Positions 57,007 to 64,000 of a stretch of DNA of 64,000 nucleotides are shown piece by piece. Made by a program: the position numbers and the translations under genes. The notes beneath the pieces are model-generated. The model was not told the origin of the DNA. It made no database searches and was given only the letters and a program-made list of their open reading frames with translations. Each line of letters opens with the position of its first letter. Position 1 is the stretch's first letter. The stretch comes from Candidatus Aenigmatarchaeota archaeon (GTDB lineage: Archaea; Aenigmatarchaeota; Aenigmatarchaeia; GW2011-AR5): positions 62,001 through 126,000 of the forward strand of contig JACQID010000006.1 in assembly GCA_016198685.1 (NCBI GenBank). The letters run 5' to 3'.

Positions 57007-58461
57007 ATGGAGGACCGGAAATACATCATAATGGCGCTGCTTTACGCTCTTTTGCTCTTTCCGGCGTATTATGGGTACAAATCCTTCGGATTACCGGAAA
57101 CTTCGGTTCTTGCTGTAGATAATGATGCAACATACCTTGGGACGGTGAAATCCGCTTTATGGGGATTTGCGACGCCATGGCCTTCGCCGGATGTGAGCAT
57201 TTTTACCGATGTAACCCTTGGCTCGGCATTCGCGTTCCTTCCTGTAACAGCGGCTTGGCTTGTCACGGGAATTGATCCGTGGCCTATAATCATATTCCTT
57301 AATACGGCGTTCACCTTTGGCTATCTCGTTGTCATACTGAAAATCATGCAGCGTCTGCTTCCCGCGGGCGAGTGGAAATATGCATTTCCTATCCTGCTCT
57401 TTGCCAATGGGATAGGCGGACTGCTTTATTTTCCTTTGCGGGAGTTTGGCGGCTTCACGGAAGCAGGACTGGGCAATCTTTTCTGGGGCTGGATGACGAG
57501 CTCGGCGTTTTATCAAATCTTCACGCTTTTCACCGGTTTTGCCGCCTTGCTTCTTTTTATGGAAGGCCGGAACTATGCAACTACAGCGTTGCTTTTCCTC
57601 ACGTTTCTTATATATCCTATAGCAGGCGCGCTTTTTTCCTGCCTTATAATCGCTTATTCGTTTTTTGATAATCGTTTCCCGGCTTCCTTAAAGCTGGTTG
57701 CACCCTCGCTTCTTGCGACTGTTCCCTGGGGATATTTTATTTTATTGAATAGCGCGCCTTACGAAAAATTGTCTGCTTTTTACTCTACCGCTATATCATT
57801 CCCGCAGAGTTTCATGATGACAGTTGCGATTAATTCAGGAATTGCGATACTTCTTGCCATCTATGCCGTTTCACAGAAAGGTTTCTTTGACGACAAAAAC
57901 AGGAAATTCCTGTGCGCATGGGCCGTCACACTGCTTATTGGCATATTGCTTCAAACGGCAATCAAGAAAATTGATGTTGCGAAACTGCTTGTAATGTATT
58001 GGGTGCCTGTCTCGATTCTGGCCGGCATAGGTTTGCCAGGACTTGCGGCCCGACTAAGGCTCAAGGCTGAGATTATATTTATTGCAATAATGATACTTTC
58101 ATTGCCATCGCTCATCCTCTTTTACGCTAATAATGGCGTGGTGGTTGCATCGGAAATGGACCGGGACGTTTATGCTTCGCTAATATTTCTGCGTTCGCAG
58201 CCTCAAGGCATAGTGCTGACCGATCCTCGCACCGGAAGATATGTGCCTTATCTTGCGGAAAAGCGGTCTTTGACAGGCGCGCCTCTGCCTGACAATGATG
58301 CAGAAACTGCATATGAGAACTTTCTTGAGGGTGACATGCGCATATTAGAAACAAGGAATATCACTTACATAATGACAGACAGCATGCTTGCCGGCAATGG
58401 CATCGAGAAAATATATTCATCTGGAAATCGGTCTGTTTACGTTTTCAAGAAAGTTGTATAG
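57007..58461 (+). CDS. Multispanning membrane protein, GT-C-like, unassigned
   Basis: 484 residues with about eleven TM segments and a soluble C-terminal part (last about 110 residues). The first loop has V-D-N-D-A-T-Y-L-G and P-S-P-D-V-S-I-F-T-D, acidic residues that might act in a GT-C catalytic loop, but no family motif is clear. C-terminal segment L-T-D-P-R-T-G-R-Y-V-P-Y resembles the globular ends of membrane glycosyltransferases. The ATG at 57007 lies 24 nt from a TATA element. It overlaps the convergent GT4 gene by 45 nt. Confidence 0.65.
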   Translation: MEDRKYIIMALLYALLLFPAYYGYKSFGLPETSVLAVDNDATYLGTVKSALWGFATPWPSPDVSIFTDVTLGSAFAFLPVTAAWLVTGIDPWPIIIFLNTAFTFGYLVVILKIMQRLLPAGEWKYAFPILLFANGIGGLLYFPLREFGGFTEAGLGNLFWGWMTSSAFYQIFTLFTGFAALLLFMEGRNYATTALLFLTFLIYPIAGALFSCLIIAYSFFDNRFPASLKLVAPSLLATVPWGYFILLNSAPYEKLSAFYSTAISFPQSFMMTVAINSGIAILLAIYAVSQKGFFDDKNRKFLCAWAVTLLIGILLQTAIKKIDVAKLLVMYWVPVSILAGIGLPGLAARLRLKAEIIFIAIMILSLPSLILFYANNGVVVASEMDRDVYASLIFLRSQPQGIVLTDPRTGRYVPYLAEKRSLTGAPLPDNDAETAYENFLEGDMRILETRNITYIMTDSMLAGNGIEKIYSSGNRSVYVFKKVV

Positions 58462-59469
58462 TTTTTTCCTGAGAATCTTGAAATCATAAACTTTCTCTGC
58501 TCTTTCCCTCGCTTTGCGCCCCATCTCTCGTCTTATGGCGGGTTTTTTTTGAAGCGATCTTATTTTCATGACAAACCCATGAGAATCTTCGGCTAGCATG
58601 CCGCATTTTCCGTTATCAAGATCGGTTATATTCTCGCCGATTCTTGTCGCAACAATAGCCTTGCCCATGGACATGAACTCCTTCATTTTGACCGAGCTTC
58701 TTGTTTCTGACGTAAAGAACCTGCCAAAAGGAACGAGGCAGATGTCCATCAGGTCTATGTATTTCGGTATCTCTTCGTGTTTGACATAATCTACGAATCG
58801 GAATCTGGATTCCAAGCCGTGCGTTCTCACATGTGTCTTGAAATCCCGTACACCCTTCCCGTAGCCGACAACAAGGAATTGAGCATCCTTTATTTCCTGC
58901 GCTATCTCGGTCATTTCCTGATAAGCAAACTTTTTGCCTATTTTGCCCACATATCCTGTTATGCCTATGACCAAGCGGCCATTACTTGCATTTTTGTGAC
59001 TTTTGAATTTTTCCGTATCGACGCCGTTAGGTATGTAAATTACGTTGTCTCTGCCTTTAATCGAGACAGCTATTTCTTCAAGCTTCTTGCTAACAACGAC
59101 AACCTTATCGGCCATTTCCAGGCACTTGAGTTCCCAATAATGTGGGCTCAAAAGTGAAGGCGCATTCAAACGGAAGTCCGTGAATGCGTCATCCCAATCC
59201 GCAACAAGAATGCTGCCCTTCAGCTTCTTGACTATGATAGCGGGAATCGCAGAAGCTGCAAGCGGCGCTGAAGCATAGATTATTTCATCACCGCGTATTT
59301 TCATAAAAGAGACAACAGCCTGCCTGAGAATCATGATGAGTTTCAGAGGGAAAAACGAAGGCCACCAAGGCTGGCTGATCTTCTTTGCGCCTTGCGGAAA
59401 GAGACCGGAAAGCCTTATCGAGGTCGCGTACTTTTCAGGGAGCGCGTATATGACCGCAACATTCGTCAT
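58417..59469 (-). CDS. GT4 glycosyltransferase
   Basis: 350 residues, GT-B fold. D-W-D-D-A-F near residue 94, I-P-N-G-V-D-T near 145, I-T-G-Y-V-G-K-I-G near 170 and K-M-K-E-F-M-S-M-G-K near 265 mark a GT4. The first 60 residues hold a hydrophobic segment (L-K-L-I-M-I-L-R-Q-A-V-V-S-F) that may attach the protein to the membrane. It is 2 nt from the SDR gene upstream and overlaps the membrane protein gene on the other strand. Confidence 0.85.
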   Translation of the reverse strand: MTNVAVIYALPEKYATSIRLSGLFPQGAKKISQPWWPSFFPLKLIMILRQAVVSFMKIRGDEIIYASAPLAASAIPAIIVKKLKGSILVADWDDAFTDFRLNAPSLLSPHYWELKCLEMADKVVVVSKKLEEIAVSIKGRDNVIYIPNGVDTEKFKSHKNASNGRLVIGITGYVGKIGKKFAYQEMTEIAQEIKDAQFLVVGYGKGVRDFKTHVRTHGLESRFRFVDYVKHEEIPKYIDLMDICLVPFGRFFTSETRSSVKMKEFMSMGKAIVATRIGENITDLDNGKCGMLAEDSHGFVMKIRSLQKKPAIRREMGRKARERAEKVYDFKILRKKLYNFLENVNRPISR

Positions 59470-59471
59470 AG

Positions 59472-60425
59472 TTATGCCCCCTCAAAGCATATAGATTTCC
59501 TGTTCTTCTCCCATTGCTCCTTGTACCAGGTTGCTGTTTCGCGCAATCCGTCTTCTATTGAATATCGGGATTTCCAGTTCAGGAGTTTCAATGCTTTATT
59601 GCTGTCCGAATGCATCTGCCATATTTCGTTCTCCCTATACGGAAGCGAAGCTTCGGCCTGGATAGGATGGCCCATTATATCAAGTATTTTTTCTACCACA
59701 TCCTTTATGGGGATGCCCTTTCCGCATCCTACGTTTATTATCTCGCCTTTTGCTTTTCCGGTCTTTGCCGCTGCAATGAGTGCATCGACTATGTCTTTGA
59801 CGTAATTGAATTCTCGTGTCTGCTCGCCTTTAGTCATGCGGAATGTCTGTTTCTTCAGGCACGAGACTATGAGTTCCGGTATTATCCTGTTTGGCGTCTG
59901 CCACGAACCATAGATATTGAATAATCTCAGAACGGTTGCTGGAAACCCGTAAGTATCATGATAGAGCATGGAATAATGCTCCCCTGCCAGCTTGCCTGCC
60001 GAATACGGGGAAGTGGGCCTCGGGACCATATCCTCCCTGAAAGGGGCCTTGTTTACCGAGCCGTATATTTCGGAGCTTGACGCATATATGAAGCTCTTCA
60101 CGTTTGTGTTTTCCAGTGCTTCAAGAAGCGAAACAGTGCCAAAGATATTGGATTCCATACTCGTGCGAAGGAAGCTTTTTTCCCGAAACGGCAGCGTGAA
60201 CGCTCCAAGATGAAATATAGTATCCGGCTCAAACTGATTTATTGCGTCCTTAAGCTGGGGGTCGGTAAGGCTCATTCTTATGATTTGCAGGCTCTTCTTT
60301 ACGTCTTCTACCCTTTCCTCCGATTTTCCTTCATCGACTATAAGTATCTCATAGTTGCCTGCAAGTTCGCGTGCAAGGTGACTGCCCAGAAACCCAAGAC
60401 CGCCTGTTATAAGAGCTCTATTCAT
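59472..60425 (-). CDS. NAD-dependent sugar-nucleotide epimerase/dehydratase (extended SDR)
   Basis: 317 residues. T-G-G-L-G-F-L-G-S-H, A-S-S-S-E-I-Y-G and Y-S-A-G-K are the SDR motifs; L-F-N-I-Y-G-S-W-Q-T-P follows. S-S-E resembles epimerases or GDP/CDP-sugar enzymes rather than RmlB. After RfbF and RfbG it could epimerise or further modify the CDP-4-keto-6-deoxysugar. The ATG at 60425 has GGTG 7 nt upstream and overlaps the RfbG stop by 8 nt. Confidence 0.83.
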   Translation of the reverse strand: MNRALITGGLGFLGSHLARELAGNYEILIVDEGKSEERVEDVKKSLQIIRMSLTDPQLKDAINQFEPDTIFHLGAFTLPFREKSFLRTSMESNIFGTVSLLEALENTNVKSFIYASSSEIYGSVNKAPFREDMVPRPTSPYSAGKLAGEHYSMLYHDTYGFPATVLRLFNIYGSWQTPNRIIPELIVSCLKKQTFRMTKGEQTREFNYVKDIVDALIAAAKTGKAKGEIINVGCGKGIPIKDVVEKILDIMGHPIQAEASLPYRENEIWQMHSDSNKALKLLNWKSRYSIEDGLRETATWYKEQWEKNRKSICFEGA

Positions 60426-61365
60426 TTCCAACACCGGTATATTTCCTGTACCATGCGATTGTTTTCTTCAGAGAATCTTCCATGGCAAAAGCTGGTTTCC
60501 ATCCAAGCATTTTCAGTGCTTTGTCGCTGGAAAGATATTGGGAATGGATTTCGCCTTTAATTGACTCCCCCCTGATTATTGGCTCGCCCTTCATGTTTGC
60601 GGCATTCATCATCGCCTTTACAATATCATAAACAGTCATAGGCTTTGAGGATCCGAAATTGAACGCCTCGCCGGCGACATCGTCAATTTTTTCTATGATT
60701 TTCATATATGCCCGTACTGCGTCTTCCACGTATATGTATTGTCTTACGGGTGTTCCGTCGGTCCTTATTACAGGCGCTTCGTTTCGTGCTATAGACACGG
60801 CTGCCGAAGGCACTATGCGGCTCATGTTCATGTCGCCGCCTCCAAAGATATTGGCAAGCCTCGTTATGACGACAGTCACCCCGTATGTATTATGATATGC
60901 CTGCGCTATGAGATCTGCGCAAGACTTGGAAGCGTCATAAGGATGAAGACCCCTGAGAGGCGTCTCTTCTGTATACGGTAGTTCCTTCTGATAGCCGTAT
61001 GCCTTGTCGCTGGATGCCACTACTACTTTGATTCCAAGAAGCCTCGCGCATTCGAGAACATTATAAGTTCCGCGAATATTGGTTTCCAGAGTTACCACGG
61101 GATTTTTATTCGCCTCAGAAACTATCGTTTGTGCCGCAAGATGCACGCAGATATTGATATTATTTTTTTCGATGGTTTTTTTCACGAACGTCATATCCCG
61201 GATATCGCCCTTTATTGCTGTTGAAAGGCGGGAATCAAAAACCGATCCGGGGTTATCTTTATCAAACAGGGCAAAGACGGTGGCCCCCTTATTGGCCAAT
61301 TCATTGGACAACCAGGACCCAAGGAATCCATTGCCGCCAGTCACGAGAATATTCAAGCCTTCCAT
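60418..61365 (-). CDS. rfbG: CDP-glucose 4,6-dehydratase (RfbG-like)
   Basis: 315 residues. T-G-G-N-G-F-L-G-S-W at the N-terminus, A-S-S-D-K-A-Y-G near residue 115, Y-D-A-S-K-S-C-A-D near 142, then R-L-A-N-I-F-G-G-G-D-M-N, which is diagnostic of CDP-glucose 4,6-dehydratases. It converts CDP-glucose to CDP-4-keto-6-deoxyglucose, and the RfbF gene directly upstream makes CDP-glucose. ATG at 61365 has GGAG 8 nt upstream; GTG at 61374 is an alternative. It overlaps rfbF by 13 nt. Confidence 0.88.
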   Translation of the reverse strand: MEGLNILVTGGNGFLGSWLSNELANKGATVFALFDKDNPGSVFDSRLSTAIKGDIRDMTFVKKTIEKNNINICVHLAAQTIVSEANKNPVVTLETNIRGTYNVLECARLLGIKVVVASSDKAYGYQKELPYTEETPLRGLHPYDASKSCADLIAQAYHNTYGVTVVITRLANIFGGGDMNMSRIVPSAAVSIARNEAPVIRTDGTPVRQYIYVEDAVRAYMKIIEKIDDVAGEAFNFGSSKPMTVYDIVKAMMNAANMKGEPIIRGESIKGEIHSQYLSSDKALKMLGWKPAFAMEDSLKKTIAWYRKYTGVGNE

Positions 61366-62051
61366 ATTTTCCACTCCGCCTTACCTTTGCTCCAAAGATC
61401 GTTAAGCATTATATTGTCCTGGTGAGTATTCATGCTTGCCCAGAAGCCATCATGCCTGAAGGCATAGAGCCTTCCCATGGCAGCTATTCTCGGAAGAACA
61501 TCTTTTTCGAGATCATCCCCATCCTTCATCATGTTGAGGACCGATTTGTCCATGACAAAAAATCCGCCATTGATATAATGATCAAGCACGGGCTTTTCCT
61601 TGAAATCAATTATTTTTCCACGAGAGTCCATTTTTATTATGCCGTAGGGGGATACGAGCCTTACAGCCGTCACGGTCACCAGCGCATTGTTTTTCTTGTG
61701 GAATGCGTAGAGATCTTCTAGGTTTACTGTAGAAAGATCGTCTCCATAACTCAAAAAGAAGCTATCGCCTTTTATCAATTCAGCGATTTTTTTCAGTCTC
61801 TCCGACTTTGAGGTTTCCTCGCCTGTATCCACGAGTTTTATATCCCATTCGCTGTTATTGAAATAGCTTTCAATTGCTTCTTTCCTGTACCCTAGACAGG
61901 CAATGAATTTAGTATGGCCGAAATATAAGAAATATTTCATCAGATGCTCCATGATAGGCATGTCACCGACGCTCATCATGGGCTTGGGAATATTTTCAGT
62001 ATGCGGTCTCATGCGCATCCCTTTACCGCCGCACAGCATGACGACTTCCAT
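61353..62051 (-). CDS. rfbF: Glucose-1-phosphate cytidylyltransferase (RfbF-like)
   Basis: 232 residues, slightly shorter than the usual 257. C-G-G-K-G-M-R-M-R-P at residues 7-16 and P-K-P-M-M-S-V-G form the catalytic loop; G-Y-R-K-E-A-I-E-S-Y-F near residue 60 and S-Y-G-D-D-L-S near 100 are characteristic of RfbF, which makes CDP-glucose. Intact, unlike the RHH-fused nucleotidyltransferase domains. First gene of the CDP-sugar operon with rfbG and an epimerase. Confidence 0.9.
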   Translation of the reverse strand: MEVVMLCGGKGMRMRPHTENIPKPMMSVGDMPIMEHLMKYFLYFGHTKFIACLGYRKEAIESYFNNSEWDIKLVDTGEETSKSERLKKIAELIKGDSFFLSYGDDLSTVNLEDLYAFHKKNNALVTVTAVRLVSPYGIIKMDSRGKIIDFKEKPVLDHYINGGFFVMDKSVLNMMKDGDDLEKDVLPRIAAMGRLYAFRHDGFWASMNTHQDNIMLNDLWSKGKAEWKIWKA

Positions 62052-62074
62052 ATCTAAAGCTAATAATAAGCCTT

Positions 62075-63154
62075 TTAATGCCTAACGCGAAGAACGGAAT
62101 CGTACAGCTTTTCAAGTTTACCGGCCTGAACTTTCTCGTTGAATTCCCTTTTGATTTTGCGGTTTGCCGCCCTGCCGAAAGCTATCCTTTTTTTGGCATC
62201 AAGAGCAAGCTCTTTCATGCGATCTGCTAATTTTTCTATATCCTTCTCAGGGACCAGAAAGCCCGTTTTTCCGTCATCTATTATTTCTGGAATATCGCTG
62301 TGAAGCGTGGATATGCAAGGAAGGGAAAGAGACGAGGCTTCCATCAGGGTCACAGGCGTTCCTTCCATATCGCCATTCGATGCTCTGATACTCGGAAGGA
62401 CAAAAACGTCTGCTGAAAGCATCTCGTTTCTTACAATTGTTCTTGGCTCTAGAGACGAAAAATTATCAATGAATTTAATGTCCGGATAGCCAGCTGCGAT
62501 CGTTTTGAGCCTTTTTTCCAAGGGTCCATTTCCGACAATCCTTAATTCACAATGTATATTTTTCCTGACTTCAAGAAACGCTTTTATAACATATTCAAGG
62601 CCTTTCTTTTCCACAAATCTTGCAACAGACAGGAAAAATATCCTGGATTTCTTTTTTCGTTGAATATATTTTTCGTTTTTAACGCCGAGATGATGAATTT
62701 TTATTTTATCTGGAGGGCAACCGAGGGAAATAAGGCGATCTTTCATGTGGTTGCCAAGAGCTAAAAAAAGCTCACCTTGCTTAAACAACTCGTTGTATCC
62801 ATTGGGGCTTTTTTCCGGAAACCCATAGCAATCATAGCCATAGAATGACGTAATCATGGGTATTGCCGCCTTCTTTTTTATGGCTACAATAGCGCGGCCT
62901 GCCATACCAAAATGCGAATGTATGATTTTTATCCCTTCATGCTCTATTGCGCTTTGGAAGGTTTTTGAAAGGCCAAAGACCTTGAGTCCAATTCTCTCGG
63001 CCGTTGAAAGTGAATATATTTTTGCCTCAGGGAAGTGTTTAGTGGATTGGGCGGCAAGAATGATCGGGCTGTAACGTTTTGCGTTCTTCACTTGCGAATA
63101 GATGAAAGTCTCGGATGGGTTCAGCCATTTGTGAACAAAATGTGCGACTTTCAA
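62075..63154 (-). CDS. GT4 glycosyltransferase
   Basis: 359 residues, GT-B fold, close to the WcaL/AmsK colanic-acid group: N-P-S-E-T-F-I-Y near residue 12, H-S-H-F-G near 78, S-V-A-R-F-V-E-K-K-G-L-E near 188, and D-M-E-G-T-P-V-T-L-M-E-A near 268. It overlaps the upstream nucleotidyltransferase gene by 4 nt, so both are in one operon and are probably functionally linked. Confidence 0.87.
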   Translation of the reverse strand: MKVAHFVHKWLNPSETFIYSQVKNAKRYSPIILAAQSTKHFPEAKIYSLSTAERIGLKVFGLSKTFQSAIEHEGIKIIHSHFGMAGRAIVAIKKKAAIPMITSFYGYDCYGFPEKSPNGYNELFKQGELFLALGNHMKDRLISLGCPPDKIKIHHLGVKNEKYIQRKKKSRIFFLSVARFVEKKGLEYVIKAFLEVRKNIHCELRIVGNGPLEKRLKTIAAGYPDIKFIDNFSSLEPRTIVRNEMLSADVFVLPSIRASNGDMEGTPVTLMEASSLSLPCISTLHSDIPEIIDDGKTGFLVPEKDIEKLADRMKELALDAKKRIAFGRAANRKIKREFNEKVQAGKLEKLYDSVLRVRH

Positions 63155-63972
63155 CTTTTACCACCCTTATCAGTCATAGGCGGTGGTATTATCGTTCCTT
63201 GCAGTGCCGTCTTTTCAGCCTTCAGGTATGATTCCATATCCCCTATGTCTATCCAGAACGGAAGCTTGGTAACGAAAGCCGCAAGCTTCTTAGTTTTTAC
63301 CAAAGCCGGAAATACTGATCTTTCCACTTTCTCCTTGCCGCGTGGCAGAATATCATAAACATCGGAGAGTTCCAAGACATAATAACCCGCATTTGCAAGT
63401 TTCGATGCGGAGGATGTGGGTTTTTCAACAAAGCTTTTCACAAGGTCGCATCCGGCCGCCTTTTCGATCTCAGCAATGCCGAATCTTGATATGTCTTCTT
63501 TAGGAACATCGAAAAGCGCAACAGTAGCCGATATCCCTAACTTCTTCCTGCAAGCATCGTGATATTTCAGCATGCCTGCAATGTCGATGTCTGTTATATT
63601 ATCTCCATATGCAACAATTATCTTCTGGCCTTGCAAATGGGTTTTTTCTATTATATGTTTAAGATCGCCGCCTGTCTCTCTTTGCGGGGTCTTGATAGTT
63701 TTTATTAATCCCGCAAATTCCTTTATGTGCTTCACATAATTTTCTATGCTTTTTGCATGGCTCTCGGCCACGTTTTTTTCATCGATGTCCTCTTCCTCGG
63801 ATCCATCCGCTATGCCAAGCAAGATTTCATCGATACCAGGGCATTTTGAGATGTTAGTCACGACCCAGTTCAGCACAGGAACCCCGTGCACAGGTATAAG
63901 AGGCTTGGGTATGCCGTAAGTGAGAGGTCTTAGTCTCGTGCCTTTTCCTGCGGCGAGTATGATTGCCTTCAT
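63151..63972 (-). CDS. Sugar nucleotidyltransferase (NDP-sugar pyrophosphorylase)
   Basis: 273 residues. G-K-G-T-R-L-R-P-L-T at residues 9-18 and P-K-P-L-I-P-V are intact, as are Y-G-D-N-I near 125 and F-V-E-K-P near 188. It activates a hexose-1-phosphate; the nucleotide is not clear from sequence, and the long, charged insert near residues 55-80 is not typical of RmlA. GGTGA 4-5 nt before the ATG is the ribosome-binding site and overlaps the stop of a further upstream gene. Confidence 0.85.
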   Translation of the reverse strand: MKAIILAAGKGTRLRPLTYGIPKPLIPVHGVPVLNWVVTNISKCPGIDEILLGIADGSEEEDIDEKNVAESHAKSIENYVKHIKEFAGLIKTIKTPQRETGGDLKHIIEKTHLQGQKIIVAYGDNITDIDIAGMLKYHDACRKKLGISATVALFDVPKEDISRFGIAEIEKAAGCDLVKSFVEKPTSSASKLANAGYYVLELSDVYDILPRGKEKVERSVFPALVKTKKLAAFVTKLPFWIDIGDMESYLKAEKTALQGTIIPPPMTDKGGKS

Positions 63973-63976
63973 GGAA

Positions 63977-64000
63977 TCACCAGCAGATGCCCTCGAAGTC
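63977..64000 (-). CDS. 3' end of an upstream gene (partial, uncertain)
   Basis: On the minus strand the last 24 nt read an open frame ending D-F-E-G-I-C-W and TGA, with the stop overlapping the ribosome-binding site of the nucleotidyltransferase gene. Too short to identify; shown because tight spacing suggests the operon continues beyond the window. Confidence 0.3.
   Translation of the reverse strand, partial: DFEGICW

Noticed and set aside
1-64000. CRISPR array, insertion sequence, integrase or attachment site
   Set aside because: No regularly spaced repeats, transposase or integrase motifs, or flanking inverted repeats were found by reading both strands.
1-64000. tRNA, rRNA or obvious C/D-box RNA genes
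   Set aside because: The intergenic gaps are short, and none showed a clear cloverleaf with a T-loop GTTCRA or paired C and D boxes. A covariance-model search would be needed to exclude small RNAs.

Overview
The window is archaeal. Evidence: an archaeal-type HMG-CoA synthase / thiolase / DUF35 trio, Orc1/Cdc6, a DNA polymerase D small subunit, a family B polymerase with a C-terminal zinc site, archaeal NAC, SecD/SecF without SecA, a geranylgeranyl-reductase-family flavoprotein, an STT3 oligosaccharyltransferase, and many genes with a TATA element about 25 nt before a start codon (leaderless transcription). Small gene sizes, frequent 1-8 nt overlaps and the SpoIIM-like and TctA-like membrane proteins would fit a DPANN-type or deep euryarchaeal lineage, but the sequence alone does not fix the phylum.

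Layout. 1-16400 is a core region: SpoIIM-like protein (partial), the three-gene acetoacetyl-CoA/HMG-CoA unit of the mevalonate pathway, a candidate chromosomal origin (four ORB-like boxes around an AT-rich stretch, 3185-3595), cdc6, PolD small subunit, PolB, a small histone-fold protein, a TctA-like transporter, a zinc-ribbon/winged-helix protein, NAC, SecD, SecF, an isoprenoid-chain reductase family protein and an AglD-like membrane protein. 16466-20895 is an N-glycosylation unit: Dol-P-Man-synthase-like GT2, a PIG-V-like membrane glycosyltransferase, and an STT3 split into two translationally coupled genes. 20896-64000 is a long surface-glycan region: at least 16 glycosyltransferases (GT2, GT4, GT9, GT39-like, CgeB-like), a Wzx-type flippase, many sugar-nucleotide enzymes (long RmlA, nucleotide-sugar dehydrogenase, FdtA-like ketoisomerase, DegT-type aminotransferase, CapE/PseB-like dehydratase, RmlD-like reductase, GDP-mannose 4,6-dehydratase, a ColD/RfbH-like 3-dehydratase, RfbF, RfbG and several SDR epimerases), and decoration enzymes (three methyltransferases, polysaccharide deacetylase, carbamoyltransferase, sulfatase-fold and phosphodiesterase-fold proteins).

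How it fits together. Nucleotidyltransferases activate sugars with dTDP, CDP or other nucleotides; dehydratases, the ketoisomerase, the aminotransferase and reductases convert them to deoxy- and amino-sugars; GTs assemble glycans on a lipid carrier; the flippase translocates them; and STT3 transfers them to protein. Strand changes every few genes suggest a mosaic assembled in blocks.

The most unusual feature is a set of three ribbon-helix-helix (RHH) proteins inside the glycan region. Two are fused to sugar-nucleotidyltransferase-like domains whose catalytic loop is altered, and all three have repeated or palindromic sequence over their own promoter. I propose that they are autoregulated sugar-nucleotide-sensing regulators. 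Other points are the split STT3, a PolD small subunit lacking its nuclease residues, a structured cdc6 leader beside the putative origin, a PLP-lysine-to-histidine enzyme next to GDP-mannose dehydratase, and a NUDIX-like gene interrupted by a frameshift in an A8 run.
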